Assembly: GCF_023148685.1 (NCBI RefSeq)
Contig: NZ_JAHXNL010000002.1
Coordinates: 310,001-374,000, forward strand
Source: Georgenia sp. EYE_87
GTDB lineage: Bacteria > Actinomycetota > Actinomycetes > Actinomycetales > Actinomycetaceae
DNA: 64,000 nt
Direction: 5' to 3'
Notes under the pieces: generated by a model
Seen by the model: only the letters and a program-made list of their open reading frames with translations
The model's database searches: none
What the model was told of the DNA's origin: nothing
Shown here: in pieces, positions 51,847 through 60,211 of the stretch
How positions within the stretch are numbered: the first letter of the stretch is position 1
Layout: each line of letters starts with the position of its first letter
Program-made: the position numbers and the translations under genes

Positions 51847-52680
51847 TCACACGAGCCTGTGGGCCCCCGCGTAGACGTTCAGGCCGTCCCCGCGGCTGAA
51901 CCCCACCAGCGTCATCCCGGCCTCCGCCGCCAGGTCGACCGACAGGGCGGACGGCCCGCTCACCGCGGCGAGGACGGGGACGCCGGCCATCCGCGCCTTC
52001 TGCACCAGCTCGAACGAGGCCCGGCCGGAGACCTGCAGCACCGTGCCGCGCAGCGGTAGCCGGCCCTCGCGCAGCGCCCAGCCGAGAACCTTGTCGACGG
52101 CGTTGTGCCGACCCACGTCCTCCCGCAGGCACAGCAGCTCCGCCGCGCCGTCGCCGTCGACCGCGAAGAGCGCGGCGGCGTGGACCGAGCCGGTGGAGTC
52201 GAACACGGGCTGACGCTCGCGGAGCCGGGCCGGCAGCGTCAGCAGCTCGGCCAGCGGCACCCGCACCGGGTCGTCGGCGACGGCGAAGCGGGACGCCTTG
52301 GTGACCGCCTCGATGGAGGCGGTGCCGCAGATGCCGCACGAGCTGGACGTGTACACGTGGCGGGCCTGCGCCGCGTCCGGGCCGGTGACGCCCGGCGCGA
52401 GACGGACGTCGACGACGTTGTAGCTGGGGGAGCCGTCAGGGTCCACCCCCGGGCCGTAGGCCAGGGCGGTGATCTGGCGTGGGTCCCAGACCACGCCCTC
52501 GGAGACGAGGAATCCGGCGACGAGGTCGAAGTCGCCGCCGGGGGTGCGCATCGTGACGCTCCACGGCACGCCGCCGAGGCGGATCTCCAGCGGTTCCTCG
52601 CCCGCGAGGGTGTCGGAGCGGCGGCGCGTGGCGCCGTCGGCGTGGAGGTGCAGCACGGGGTGCCGCCTCGTCACCCGCAA
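51847..52680 (-). CDS. fdhD: Formate dehydrogenase accessory sulfurtransferase FdhD
   Basis: Transfers sulfur from a cysteine desulfurase to the molybdenum cofactor, a step required for formate dehydrogenase activity. 277 residues. The essential CxxC is in SSSCGICGTASIEAV, with FLVSEGVV before it and EDVGRHNAVDKVLG after it. TTG 52680 is used because GAGG is well spaced before it; GTG 52674 would give the more usual VTRR start. It is convergent with truA and separated from the other fdh genes by two genes. Confidence 0.95.
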   Translation of the reverse strand: MRVTRRHPVLHLHADGATRRRSDTLAGEEPLEIRLGGVPWSVTMRTPGGDFDLVAGFLVSEGVVWDPRQITALAYGPGVDPDGSPSYNVVDVRLAPGVTGPDAAQARHVYTSSSCGICGTASIEAVTKASRFAVADDPVRVPLAELLTLPARLRERQPVFDSTGSVHAAALFAVDGDGAAELLCLREDVGRHNAVDKVLGWALREGRLPLRGTVLQVSGRASFELVQKARMAGVPVLAAVSGPSALSVDLAAEAGMTLVGFSRGDGLNVYAGAHRLV

Positions 52681-52713
52681 CGCGCACCCACCTCGTCCCT
52701 CCCGGGGGCCGGC

Positions 52714-53238
52714 TCAGCCCCGGTCGTCCGGATCGATCGTGCCGCCCTCGTCGACCACGGCCTCGCCCTCGACGTGCATGGCGGCCTCCTCCGGTAGGAA
52801 CCCGCCGCCGGCCACCCCGGCGTCCTCGGCCAGGACGTCCTGCTGCTCGCCGGGCAGGTCCTCGGGCCCGTCGTCGTCCGGCAGCGCCACGAGGCGACCG
52901 ATGCCGGTGCCCTCGCGCACGTCGGGCGCCTCCTCACCGCTCGGGCCGGGGCCGGCGCGGTTCTCGTCGTCGTCCGGCTGCTCCTCCCAGACCTCGGGCT
53001 CCTCGCGGGCGAGCCGGTCGTCCCAGGTCTCGCCCTCGGCCTGCCCCGACTCCGTGAGGTCGAGGCTGGCCAGCGGATCGGTGTCCGGGGCGGTCAGTCC
53101 CTCGTCCAGGACGTCGTCGGTCTCGGTGTCGAGGAGGGCGTCCTCCTTGTTGGGCTGCCAGGACTCGTCGGCCAGGAACTGGTCCGGTCCGGGCGTGCCT
53201 CCGCCGCTGACCGGGGTGCTCGGGTTGTCGGTAGTCAT
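52714..53238 (-). CDS. DUF5709-type acidic protein
   Basis: 174 residues, about one quarter Asp and Glu. The pattern of a DVLDEG motif, GETWDDRLAREEPEVWEE, GRLVALPDDD and a C-terminal EEAAMHV matches what I know as DUF5709, an uncharacterised actinobacterial family. There is no signal peptide or membrane segment. ATG 53238 has a CACGCT hexamer 6 nt upstream, so a leaderless start is possible. A shorter paralogue lies 72 bp upstream on the same strand. Confidence 0.75.
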   Translation of the reverse strand: MTTDNPSTPVSGGGTPGPDQFLADESWQPNKEDALLDTETDDVLDEGLTAPDTDPLASLDLTESGQAEGETWDDRLAREEPEVWEEQPDDDENRAGPGPSGEEAPDVREGTGIGRLVALPDDDGPEDLPGEQQDVLAEDAGVAGGGFLPEEAAMHVEGEAVVDEGGTIDPDDRG

Positions 53239-53310
53239 GACGTCAGCGTGCCACCGGCTGCCCGGGCGCGCATCGCCGGGCACCGGTCGGTGCCGAGGGG
53301 GCGGGGAGCC

Positions 53311-53595
53311 TCAGGGGCGTCCGTCCCAGTCCAGATCGTCGGGGTCGTCGCCGCCGGTCAGCCCGCCGTGCCCGTCGCGCACGATGTGCATCGCCGCCTC
53401 CTCCGCACACCGGTCGCCGGGCGTGCGGTCCTCCTCCTCGGCGAGGACGTCCTGCCACTCCCCGACCTCGTCGGAGGGGTCGTCGTCGTCGGGCAGGGCG
53501 ACCAGCTGGCCCACCCGCGCGTCGGGCTCGTCGAAGGTGTCGTCGTCGTCCGGGACCGCGTCCCAGCCGGCCGGCCGGAGCTTGTTGCTGTCCAT
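53311..53595 (-). CDS. Short DUF5709-like acidic protein
   Basis: 94 residues. It corresponds to the C-terminal half of the neighbouring protein: VGQLVALPDDDDPSDEVGEWQDVLAEEED matches GRLVALPDDDGPEDLPGEQQDVLAED, and both have EEAAMH near the end. The start at ATG 53595 is favoured because upstream codons lack family character. It is probably a truncated duplicate that is still open. Function unknown. Confidence 0.65.
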   Translation of the reverse strand: MDSNKLRPAGWDAVPDDDDTFDEPDARVGQLVALPDDDDPSDEVGEWQDVLAEEEDRTPGDRCAEEAAMHIVRDGHGGLTGGDDPDDLDWDGRP

Positions 53596-53768
53596 GCCCG
53601 AGTGTCCCACCGGAGCCGTGCGGGCGCTGGGCACGAGGTCCCTGGACCCGGGCGGTTCCCGGCGGCTGCCCCGCCGCGGGGGAGTGCTGGTGGGTGCGGG
53701 ACGGCCGCGCGGACCGGCCCGCGGGCGCGGCCGTGGCAGGTCTCACGGAAACTGGTGACGGGGAAGTT

Positions 53769-53798
53769 TTGACCCTGCTGGTGGCGCGGCGGTAGTCT
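53769..53798 (+). promoter_or_regulatory. Principal-sigma promoter of rplM-rpsI
   Basis: TTGACC at 53769-53774 and TAGTCT at 53793-53798, 18 bp apart. This is a near-consensus housekeeping promoter and gives a leader of about 150 nt to rplM. The rest of 53596-53952 holds no gene that I can see. Confidence 0.75.
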
Positions 53799-53952
53799 TG
53801 GACCTCGTTGTGCATCCCCATGCGCTCCCCGGTGCTCCCACTCGCCGGTTCAGGAGAGCGGATGCCGGCAGCGAGCAACACCTGACCATGGGCCGCAGTG
53901 CCGCCATAACTGCGCCCGACGAGAGAACGCTGAAGAAACGAAGGCTACGCCC

Positions 53953-54396
53953 GTGCGCACGTACACACCGAAGCCCGGCGACGTCACGAAGAACTGGTAC
54001 GTCATCGACGCTACCGACGTCGTCCTCGGCCGACTGGCGACGCAGGTCGCCACCTTGCTCCGTGGGAAGCACAAGCCGACCTTCGCCCCGCACGTGGACA
54101 ACGGCGACTTCGTCATCGTGATCAACGCTGACAAGGTCGCACTGACCGGGAGCAAGCGCGACAACAAGATCGCGTACCACCACTCCGGTTACCCGGGCGG
54201 GCTGAAGGCCACCAACTACGCCGAGCTTCTTGCCCGGTTCCCCGAGCGTGCTGTGGAGAAGGCCGTCCGCGGCATGCTCCCCAAGACCTCCCTCGGGCGC
54301 GACCAGCTCGCCAAGCTGAAGGTCTACGCCGGTGCGGAGCACCCGCACAGCGCGCAGAAGCCGCAGACCTTCGAGATCACCCAGGTTGCCCAGTAG
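53953..54396 (+). CDS. rplM: 50S ribosomal protein L13
   Basis: Early-assembly large-subunit protein, 147 residues. GTG 53953 gives [20 protein letters not shown]. The [19 protein letters not shown] block and the C-terminal [15 protein letters not shown] are typical. Pairs with rpsI as in nearly all bacteria. Confidence 0.99.
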   Translation: MRTYTPKPGDVTKNWYVIDATDVVLGRLATQVATLLRGKHKPTFAPHVDNGDFVIVINADKVALTGSKRDNKIAYHHSGYPGGLKATNYAELLARFPERAVEKAVRGMLPKTSLGRDQLAKLKVYAGAEHPHSAQKPQTFEITQVAQ

Positions 54397-54436
54397 CGTT
54401 CGCGCCTGCGGCACAGAACAGGACTGAAGGAGAACT

Positions 54437-54928
54437 GTGGCTGAGACCACTTCGGACATCGAGCTGGACGACGAGAACGTCCCCAGCAGCTACACCACCG
54501 AGACAGAGGCGGCTGCGGCCGGTCTGGGCCAGTCCCTCACCGCGCCCGGCCAGGCCCTCGGCCGCCGCAAGGAGGCGGTCGCCCGAGTGCGCCTCGTCCC
54601 CGGCACCGGCGAGTGGAAGATCAACGGGCGCTCGCTCGAGGACTACTTCCCGAACAAGCTGCACCAGCAGCTCGTGAGCTCGCCGTTCACGCTGCTCGAC
54701 ATCGCGGGCCGTTTCGACGTCATCGCCCGCATCCACGGCGGCGGCACGTCCGGCCAGGCCGGTGCGCTGCGCATGGGCATCGCCCGCGCGCTCAACGAGA
54801 TCGACCGCGACTCGAACCGTCCCGCGCTGAAGAAGGCCGGGTTCCTCAAGCGCGACGACCGCTCGGTCGAGCGCAAGAAGGCCGGCCTCAAGAAGGCCCG
54901 CAAGGCCCCGCAGTACTCCAAGCGCTGA
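54437..54928 (+). CDS. rpsI: 30S ribosomal protein S9
   Basis: Small-subunit head protein whose C-terminal tail touches P-site tRNA, 163 residues. An acidic N-terminal extension of about 35 residues precedes the core [21 protein letters not shown]. The tail [11 protein letters not shown] is the universal end. GTG 54437 follows AAGGAG. A perfect terminator follows. Confidence 0.98.
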   Translation: MAETTSDIELDDENVPSSYTTETEAAAAGLGQSLTAPGQALGRRKEAVARVRLVPGTGEWKINGRSLEDYFPNKLHQQLVSSPFTLLDIAGRFDVIARIHGGGTSGQAGALRMGIARALNEIDRDSNRPALKKAGFLKRDDRSVERKKAGLKKARKAPQYSKR

Positions 54929-54940
54929 TCTGCGCCTGAA

Positions 54941-54978
54941 CCGTGGCCCCGTCCGAGCATGCTCGGACGGGGCCACGG
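54941..54978 (+). terminator. Terminator after rpsI
   Basis: A perfect 38-bp palindrome (arms CCGTGGCCCCGTCCGAGC and its complement around AT), 12 bp after the stop. It is the strongest hairpin in the window. Confidence 0.9.
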
Positions 54979-55101
54979 TGCGTCCGGGGCCGGGACGCCT
55001 GCCCGGCGGAGCAGGGCTCCGGGGCTGGGCACGTGCGTGGCCGCCGGGCACAAGATGGCACGATGGGCGCCGCAGAACCGGACTCTCTCGGAGGTAGCAC
55101 C

Positions 55102-56451
55102 ATGGCTCGACTCTTCGGCACCGACGGCGTGCGAGGCCTCGCCAACCGCGACGTCACCGCGGAGCTCGCCCTCGACCTGGGCGCCTCGGCGGCCCGGGTG
55201 CTCACCTCCTCGGGGGACTTCACCGGCCGGCGGCCCCGCGCCGTCATCGGGCGGGACACCCGCATCTCGGGCGAGTTCCTCTCCTCCGCGATCGCCGCCG
55301 GGCTGGCCAGCGCGGGCGTGGACGTCACCCAGGTCGGCGTGCTGCCCACCCCGGGGGTCGCCCACCTGACGGCGAGCACCGACGTCGACCTCGGCGTCGT
55401 CATCTCCGCCTCGCACAACGCGATGCCGGACAACGGCATCAAGTTCTTCGCCCACGGCGGCTTCAAGCTCGAGGACGCCATCGAGGACCAGATCGAGGCC
55501 GGCCTCCAGGCCGCGTGGGAGCGTCCCGTGGGCGCCGATGTCGGCCGGATCAGCGACGACGTGGCGCTGGCCGACCGCAGCTACATCGACCACCTCGTGC
55601 GCGCGGTCGGGCAGCCGCTGCGCGGGCTGCGCATCGCCGTCGACTGCGCCAACGGCGCCGCGAGCGACATCGCCCCGCTCGCGCTGCGGGAGGCGGGGGC
55701 CGACGTCGTCGTCATCAACGCCTCGCCGGACGGGCGCAACATCAACGACGCGTGCGGCTCCACCCACCCCGAGCAGCTCCAGGCCGTGACGGTCGCCTCC
55801 GAGGCGGCCTTCGGCGTGGCCTACGACGGCGACGCCGACCGCTGCCTGGCCGTGGACCACACCGGGACGCTGGTGGACGGCGACCAGATCATGGGCCTCC
55901 TCGCCACCGCCATGCGGGAGTCCGGGGACCTGGCCAACGACACGCTCGTCGTGACGGTGATGTCGAACCTCGGCCTGCTGCTCGCCATGCGCGACGCGGG
56001 CATCAGGACCGTCCAGACCGCGGTGGGCGACCGGTACGTCCTCGAGGCGATGCGCGCCGGGGGGCACACCCTCGGTGGGGAGCAGTCCGGCCACATCATC
56101 AACTCCAGGCACGCGACCACAGGCGACGGCATCCTGACCTCGCTGATGCTCGCCGCCCGCGTGGTCGAGACCGGCCGCACGCTGGCGGACCTCGCCTCGA
56201 TCGTGACGCGCCTGCCGCAGGTCCTGGTCAACGTCAAGGGCGTGGACAAGGCGCGTGCCGCCGACGACGAGGCGCTCGCCGCGGCGGTCCGCAGGGCCGA
56301 GGAGAGCCTCGGCGACACCGGCCGCGTGCTGCTGCGCCCCTCCGGGACGGAGCAGCTCGTCCGGGTGATGGTCGAGGCCGCGACGATGGACGAGGCGGAG
56401 GTCGTCGCCCACGGGCTGGCCGACGTCGTCGAGGAGCGCCTGGCGCTCTGA
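55102..56451 (+). CDS. glmM: Phosphoglucosamine mutase
   Basis: Converts glucosamine-6-phosphate to glucosamine-1-phosphate for peptidoglycan, 449 residues. The phospho-serine loop is [17 protein letters not shown], the metal loop [11 protein letters not shown], and the sugar and phosphate loops GGEQSGH and [15 protein letters not shown] 55102 follows GGAGG. Together with glmS at 60212 it covers two steps of UDP-GlcNAc synthesis. Confidence 0.98.
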   Translation: MARLFGTDGVRGLANRDVTAELALDLGASAARVLTSSGDFTGRRPRAVIGRDTRISGEFLSSAIAAGLASAGVDVTQVGVLPTPGVAHLTASTDVDLGVVISASHNAMPDNGIKFFAHGGFKLEDAIEDQIEAGLQAAWERPVGADVGRISDDVALADRSYIDHLVRAVGQPLRGLRIAVDCANGAASDIAPLALREAGADVVVINASPDGRNINDACGSTHPEQLQAVTVASEAAFGVAYDGDADRCLAVDHTGTLVDGDQIMGLLATAMRESGDLANDTLVVTVMSNLGLLLAMRDAGIRTVQTAVGDRYVLEAMRAGGHTLGGEQSGHIINSRHATTGDGILTSLMLAARVVETGRTLADLASIVTRLPQVLVNVKGVDKARAADDEALAAAVRRAEESLGDTGRVLLRPSGTEQLVRVMVEAATMDEAEVVAHGLADVVEERLAL

Positions 56452-56555
56452 CCGTCGATTCTCGGGGTCAACCCCCATACCCGTGCCCCCGGGCCTGACG
56501 TACCGTTGCAGGGACTGGCCCGGGGTGCCCGGGGCTCGCCCTGCGGAAGGACACC

Positions 56556-57461
56556 ATGGAGCTGATGCAGGCCGTGGAGGAGTTCGTCCTGGGGCTCGCC
56601 GGGTCCCCCTGGATCCTCCTCGCGGTGACGGTGCTCGCGACCATCGACGGGTTCTTCCCGCCGGTGCCGAGCGAGTCGATCGTGATCGCGGTGGCCGCGC
56701 TCTCGGTGAGCGGCGACGCCCCGAGCCTGTGGTTCCTCGTGCTGGCCGCCGCGGTGGGCGCCTTCAGCGGTGACCTCATCGCGTACACGATCGGCACGAA
56801 GGTGCCCATCGAGAACCTGCGGGTCCTGCGTGGCCCCCGCGGCCGCGCGGCGCTCGCCCGGGCGAAGCGGGCCCTGGCGCACCGGGGAGCGGTCTACATC
56901 CTCTCCGCCCGCTTCATCCCGATCGGCCGGGTGGCCGTGAACATGACGGCGGGCGCCGTCGGCTACCCGCGCAAGCGGTTCATCGGCATCGCCGCGATCG
57001 CCGCGGTGGTCTGGGGCGGGTACTCCACGCTCATGGGCCTGGGCGCCGGCGTCTTCCTCCACGAGCACCCGCTGATCGCCGTCGCCGTGGGCGTGGCCGG
57101 CGGAGTGGCGGCCGGGTTCGCCGTCGACAAGCTTCTCGGCGTCATCCAGCGACGCTGGTTCCCGGACCTCCCGCCGCCTGCGGTCCGCATGCACGTGGAG
57201 GACGACGACACGGAGGAGGCGGCGGGCGACGGCGTGGGCCGCGAGGACGCGGGCGTGAGTCGCCAGTCCGGGGACGCCGTGAGTCGCGAGGCGACGGGCG
57301 AGAGCGTGGGCCGCGTGGCCGCGCGCGACGTGGGTCGCCAGGCCGCGGGTGACCGGACGGGCCGCGAGGCCGGGCACGACGGCAGCACTAACCTCACGGA
57401 CGGGGCGGTGGCCCGCCCGCGGCAGGCCGAACGCACCGGGAGCGAACCCGGCCCGGTCTGA
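56556..57461 (+). CDS. DedA/SNARE-associated family membrane protein
   Basis: 301 residues. The membrane part (1-205) has the family signatures FFPPVPSESIVIAVAAL near residue 30 and SARFIPIGRVAVNMTAGAVG near 122. DedA proteins are implicated in undecaprenyl-phosphate or phospholipid flipping. A hydrophilic C-terminal tail of about 90 residues, rich in Gly, Arg, Asp and Ala with GREDAG- and SRQSGD-type repeats, is unusual for the family. ATG 56556 follows GGAAGG. Confidence 0.88.
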   Translation: MELMQAVEEFVLGLAGSPWILLAVTVLATIDGFFPPVPSESIVIAVAALSVSGDAPSLWFLVLAAAVGAFSGDLIAYTIGTKVPIENLRVLRGPRGRAALARAKRALAHRGAVYILSARFIPIGRVAVNMTAGAVGYPRKRFIGIAAIAAVVWGGYSTLMGLGAGVFLHEHPLIAVAVGVAGGVAAGFAVDKLLGVIQRRWFPDLPPPAVRMHVEDDDTEEAAGDGVGREDAGVSRQSGDAVSREATGESVGRVAARDVGRQAAGDRTGREAGHDGSTNLTDGAVARPRQAERTGSEPGPV

Positions 57462-57529
57462 CGCCCGGCCCAATGCGGCGAGCTGGTCGCCCGCGACGGA
57501 GCCGCGTCAGCCTGCGTTGGTGCCCTCGT

Positions 57530-57593
57530 CGCGCTCGCGGCTCCTCGCGCTCGCGGCTCCCCGCGCTCGCGGCTCCTCGCGCTCGCGGCTCCC
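57530..57593 (+). repeat. Four 16-bp tandem repeats
   Basis: CGCGCTCGCGGCTCCT and its one-base variant ending CCC alternate over four copies at 57530, 57546, 57562 and 57578. They are followed by TCGCGAGCAAG. The array lies between the stops of the convergent DedA and AbiEi-like genes. The 57462-57674 stretch contains no gene that I can support. Confidence 0.9.
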
Positions 57594-57613
57594 TCGCGAG
57601 CAAGCGGTCCTAT

Positions 57614-57666
57614 GCCGAGCAACCGGGTACAGACCTTCTTGCTCGGCGCCGGAGTTCTTGCTCGGC
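57614..57666 (+). repeat. 53-bp dispersed repeat, copy A
   Basis: Shares 43 of 53 positions with 58978-59030 in the same orientation. Each copy contains TTCTTG(C/T)TCG twice. The copies flank the AbiEi-like gene. In one frame both copies translate to similar peptides, but no longer gene can be followed. Confidence 0.75.
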
Positions 57667-57674
57667 ACAAAGGA

Positions 57675-58748
57675 CTACCGGCCCTGGCGGTACCACGGAC
57701 GACGGATCAGCCCCGGCACCGGAGCGAGGCTGGCGAGCACACTCGGAGGAAAGCCGCGGCACAGCCGGCTGAAGACGGCGTCGGCATCCCGGAGGTGACG
57801 GTTGACGAACCGGTGGAACGTCGCGCCTGTGCCACGGATCGCGTCCTCTCGGATCTTCTCGGCGTACAGGGACGTACGGTCGTCCCGCCGCGCGTCCTGC
57901 CGGGGCGAGGTGGGGGCGGCGTACTTGTCCTCTCCGTCGAACTCGGCCGCAACGAGCCGGCGCACCGCGCCGCCGTCCGTCTCAGCGTCGAGGATCCAAC
58001 CGAGATCGACATAGAACGCGCCTTCCTCGGTGTCGACGCGTAGCTGGGCAACGGGCTTCGGCAGACCTCGCGAGGCGGCGATCCACCGGAGGTCCGTCTC
58101 ACCCGGTGACTCGGAGAACCCGTCAGCGTGCTCGATGACCGCCCGCGCCCCCACGACACCTCGAGCGCCGCGCAGAGTCCCGAGGCGGGCCGAGAGCCTG
58201 GCGCGGACCGCTTCGACCCGCGCCACGGAGCCGTCGCGACTGAAGCGGTCGGGACGTGCCAGGATGCGCAGCCCGCTGTCGGCGACGGCCAGAGCCCGTC
58301 TGGGGGCGAGAGTCAGAGCGCAGTCCGTGATCGTCCGTTCGAGACTGGTGACAGCGAGACCATGTACCTCTGTGACGTCCTCGGGCGGGAGATTCTGCGA
58401 GTGGTGCCGACTGATGTCGTCGCTGCCGGGCTGGCTGGGCATCGAACGCTGCAGAACGTGCGTGGTGCCGTCGAGACCGGGGACCCAGCAGCCATGGATC
58501 AGCGCGGCCGACTCGTGGCTGATCACCACGGGCGCGGACAGCTGTCGCGCCACCGCAGCGGCATGCGCCAGTGCGAGCGTCTCGCGGGCCGCCCAGGCCG
58601 GAGCTGGGAGGGGGCCCTCGAGATACGCACCGGGGCGCACGCGTACGAGGTCCCCGCTGCGGGTGCCGGCCCGTGCGGCACCGGTGCCGATGTCCCGGGA
58701 CATCACGATGGCGGGTAGGTCCCGCGGACGGGGGATCGGAGGTGGCAC
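57675..58748 (-). CDS. AbiEi-like protein (type IV antitoxin/DUF559-related)
   Basis: 357 residues. The N-terminal part has a winged-helix style LVRVRPGAYLEG motif and HESAALIHG, then SLERTITDCALTLAPRRALAVADSGLR. These motifs are common in actinobacterial proteins annotated as AbiEi antitoxin-type transcriptional regulators. The C-terminal part has SPGETDLRWIAASRGLPKP and VDLGW, resembling the small restriction-endonuclease-like fold of DUF559. No toxin partner (AbiEii) is next to it. The start GTG 58748 is uncertain, with ATG 58703 as alternative. It stands alone between repeat sequences, which suggests acquisition or relic status. Confidence 0.7.
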   Translation of the reverse strand: MPPPIPRPRDLPAIVMSRDIGTGAARAGTRSGDLVRVRPGAYLEGPLPAPAWAARETLALAHAAAVARQLSAPVVISHESAALIHGCWVPGLDGTTHVLQRSMPSQPGSDDISRHHSQNLPPEDVTEVHGLAVTSLERTITDCALTLAPRRALAVADSGLRILARPDRFSRDGSVARVEAVRARLSARLGTLRGARGVVGARAVIEHADGFSESPGETDLRWIAASRGLPKPVAQLRVDTEEGAFYVDLGWILDAETDGGAVRRLVAAEFDGEDKYAAPTSPRQDARRDDRTSLYAEKIREDAIRGTGATFHRFVNRHLRDADAVFSRLCRGFPPSVLASLAPVPGLIRRPWYRQGR

Positions 58749-58875
58749 GTCGCTCAATGTGCCCGTGCAGCCACGATCTGAACGGGTGTGTGCGCGGCGG
58801 CTGTGGACACCGCGGTCGAGACCTGCGTGTGTGGGCGGCTGAGCCGCGGCCGAAGCCGCCCGGCCGCCGCCCAAC

Positions 58876-58967
58876 CGTGCACGGTGGCCGTCGAACAACG
58901 TAAACGGTGGCCGTCGAACAACATGCACGGTGGCCGTCGAACAACGTGCACGGTGGCCGTCGAACAA
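58876..58967 (+). repeat. Four 23-bp tandem repeats
   Basis: Copies start at 58876, 58899, 58922 and 58945. All keep ACGGTGGCCGTCGAACAA; only the first five bases vary (CGTGC, CGTAA, CATGC, CGTGC). Each holds a small inverted repeat, ACGG/CCGT. They are directly repeated without spacers, so this is not a CRISPR. Confidence 0.95.
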
Positions 58968-58977
58968 GAGGTCGCGT

Positions 58978-59030
58978 GCCCAGCAAGCGGGTTCAGGTCT
59001 TCTTGTTCGGCACAGGACTTCTTGCTCGCC
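58978..59030 (+). repeat. 53-bp dispersed repeat, copy B
   Basis: Second copy of the sequence at 57614-57666, same strand, 81 percent identical by hand count, 11 bp after the 23-bp array. Confidence 0.75.
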
Positions 59031-59051
59031 AGCCTTGGGCGCCTCCGCCGG

Positions 59052-59119
59052 CCTTGGGCGCCCGCGATGGTGAGCGGCCTGGGCGCCCGCGATGGTGAGC
59101 GGCCTGGGCGCCTGCGCCG
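59052..59119 (+). repeat. 25/26-bp tandem repeats before the coaA stop
   Basis: Two near-identical copies of a unit beginning CCTTGGGCGCCCGCGATGG or CCTGGGCGCCCGCGATGG and ending GTGAGCGG, then a partial third copy. They run almost to the coaA stop at 59123. Confidence 0.8.
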
Positions 59120-59122
59120 GGC

Positions 59123-60082
59123 TCAGAGCTTGCGCAGCCGCATGCGGTGCATGCGGTGGTCCTCCGCCTTGGTCAGGACGAGCGTCGCCCGGCCCCGCGT
59201 CGGCAGGATGTTCTGGGCCAGGTTCGGGGCGTTGATGGACTCCCAGATCGCCTCCGCCTGAGCGACGGCCTGCTCGTCGTCCAGGTCGGCGTACCGGCGG
59301 AAGTAGGAGGCCGGGTCCGCGAAGGCGGTGCGCCGCAGCTTCAGGAACCGCTCGATGTACCACCTCTTGATGTCGCGCGTGCGGGCGTCGACGAAGATCG
59401 AGAAGTCGAAGAAGTCGCTCACCGTCATCGAGGCCGTCCCGTCCGCCCGCGCCCGGGCGGGCGCGAGGACGTTGAGACCCTCGAGGATCAGCACGTCCGG
59501 GTGGCGCACCACCTGACGGCGGTCGGGGAGGATGTCGTAGGTCACGTGGTCGTACAGCGGAGCGCTGACCTCCTCCGCGCCGCCCTTGACCTCCGCCACG
59601 AACCGCAGCAGCGCCCGGCGGTCGTAGGACTCCGGGAAGCCCTTGCGCTCGAGGAGGCCACGGCGCCTGAGCTCGGCGTTGGGGTAGAGGAAGCCGTCCG
59701 TCGTGATGAGGTCGACCCGCGGCGTCTGCGGCCAGCGGCGCAGGAGCTCGCGCAGCAGGCGGGCCGTGGAGGACTTGCCCACCGCCACCGACCCGGCCAC
59801 CCCGATCACGTAGGGGGTCCGCGTCGCCCGCTCGCCCAGGAACGTCGACGTCGCGCGGTGCAGCGCCCCCGTCGCGGCCGCGTAGAGCTGGAGCAGCCCG
59901 GAGAGCGGGCGGTAGACGACGTCGACCTCGGGAAGGTCGATCGGGTCGCCGAGACCGCGGAGGTTGAGCACGTCCGCCGTCGTCAGCGGCAGCGGGGTCG
60001 AGGCGGCGAGCCGTGACCAGGAGGCACGGTCGAACTCCACGAAGGGGTTGGCGGCGGACGTCGTCGTACGCGGGAAGGACAC
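59123..60082 (-). CDS. coaA: Pantothenate kinase, type I
   Basis: First step of coenzyme A synthesis, 319 residues. P-loop [15 protein letters not shown], then the conserved [15 protein letters not shown] and [10 protein letters not shown]. The C-terminal half contains [15 protein letters not shown] and the end [12 protein letters not shown] 60082 is chosen because it gives a family-like start ([18 protein letters not shown]) and has a GACACT hexamer 7 nt upstream; a GTG at 60121 is an alternative. It is divergent from glmS. Confidence 0.96.
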   Translation of the reverse strand: MSFPRTTTSAANPFVEFDRASWSRLAASTPLPLTTADVLNLRGLGDPIDLPEVDVVYRPLSGLLQLYAAATGALHRATSTFLGERATRTPYVIGVAGSVAVGKSSTARLLRELLRRWPQTPRVDLITTDGFLYPNAELRRRGLLERKGFPESYDRRALLRFVAEVKGGAEEVSAPLYDHVTYDILPDRRQVVRHPDVLILEGLNVLAPARARADGTASMTVSDFFDFSIFVDARTRDIKRWYIERFLKLRRTAFADPASYFRRYADLDDEQAVAQAEAIWESINAPNLAQNILPTRGRATLVLTKAEDHRMHRMRLRKL

Positions 60083-60089
60083 GGCGGAC

Positions 60090-60095
60090 AGTGTC
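60090..60095 (-). promoter_or_regulatory. Candidate -10 of leaderless coaA
   Basis: On the minus strand GACACT lies 7 nt before the GTG at 60082, and no ribosome binding site is present. The first base deviates from the TANNNT consensus, so this is weaker than the selD and truA examples. Confidence 0.35.
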
Positions 60096-60199
60096 TCGCA
60101 CCCAGGGCCCCGCGCGCGCACACCCGGCTCCCGCCGCCCGGCGGCGGCGGGGCCACGTGGGTCTGCTCACAAGCGCACGGAGGCACCCGCCCCGGAAGT

Positions 60200-60205
60200 T
60201 ATTCT
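60200..60205 (+). promoter_or_regulatory. -10 hexamer of leaderless glmS
   Basis: TATTCT ends 6 nt before the ATG at 60212, without a ribosome binding site between. Good consensus; it implies a leaderless transcript, so a glmS riboswitch is not possible in this gene. Confidence 0.55.
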
Positions 60206-60211
60206 GCAGCC

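Larger units (their letters stand above)
58749..59122 (+). other. Repeat-rich gene-free region
   Basis: About 370 bp between the starts and stops of two minus-strand genes. It contains four 23-bp repeats, copy B of the 53-bp repeat and a short 25-bp tandem repeat, listed separately. I see no promoter or gene I could defend. Confidence 0.7.

Noticed and set aside
58876-58967. CRISPR array
   Set aside because: The 23-bp units touch without spacers, and no cas genes are present; the same holds for the 47-bp array.
60121-60211. glmS riboswitch-ribozyme
   Set aside because: The predicted transcript begins at or beside the ATG, so there is no room for the element, and no fold is seen.
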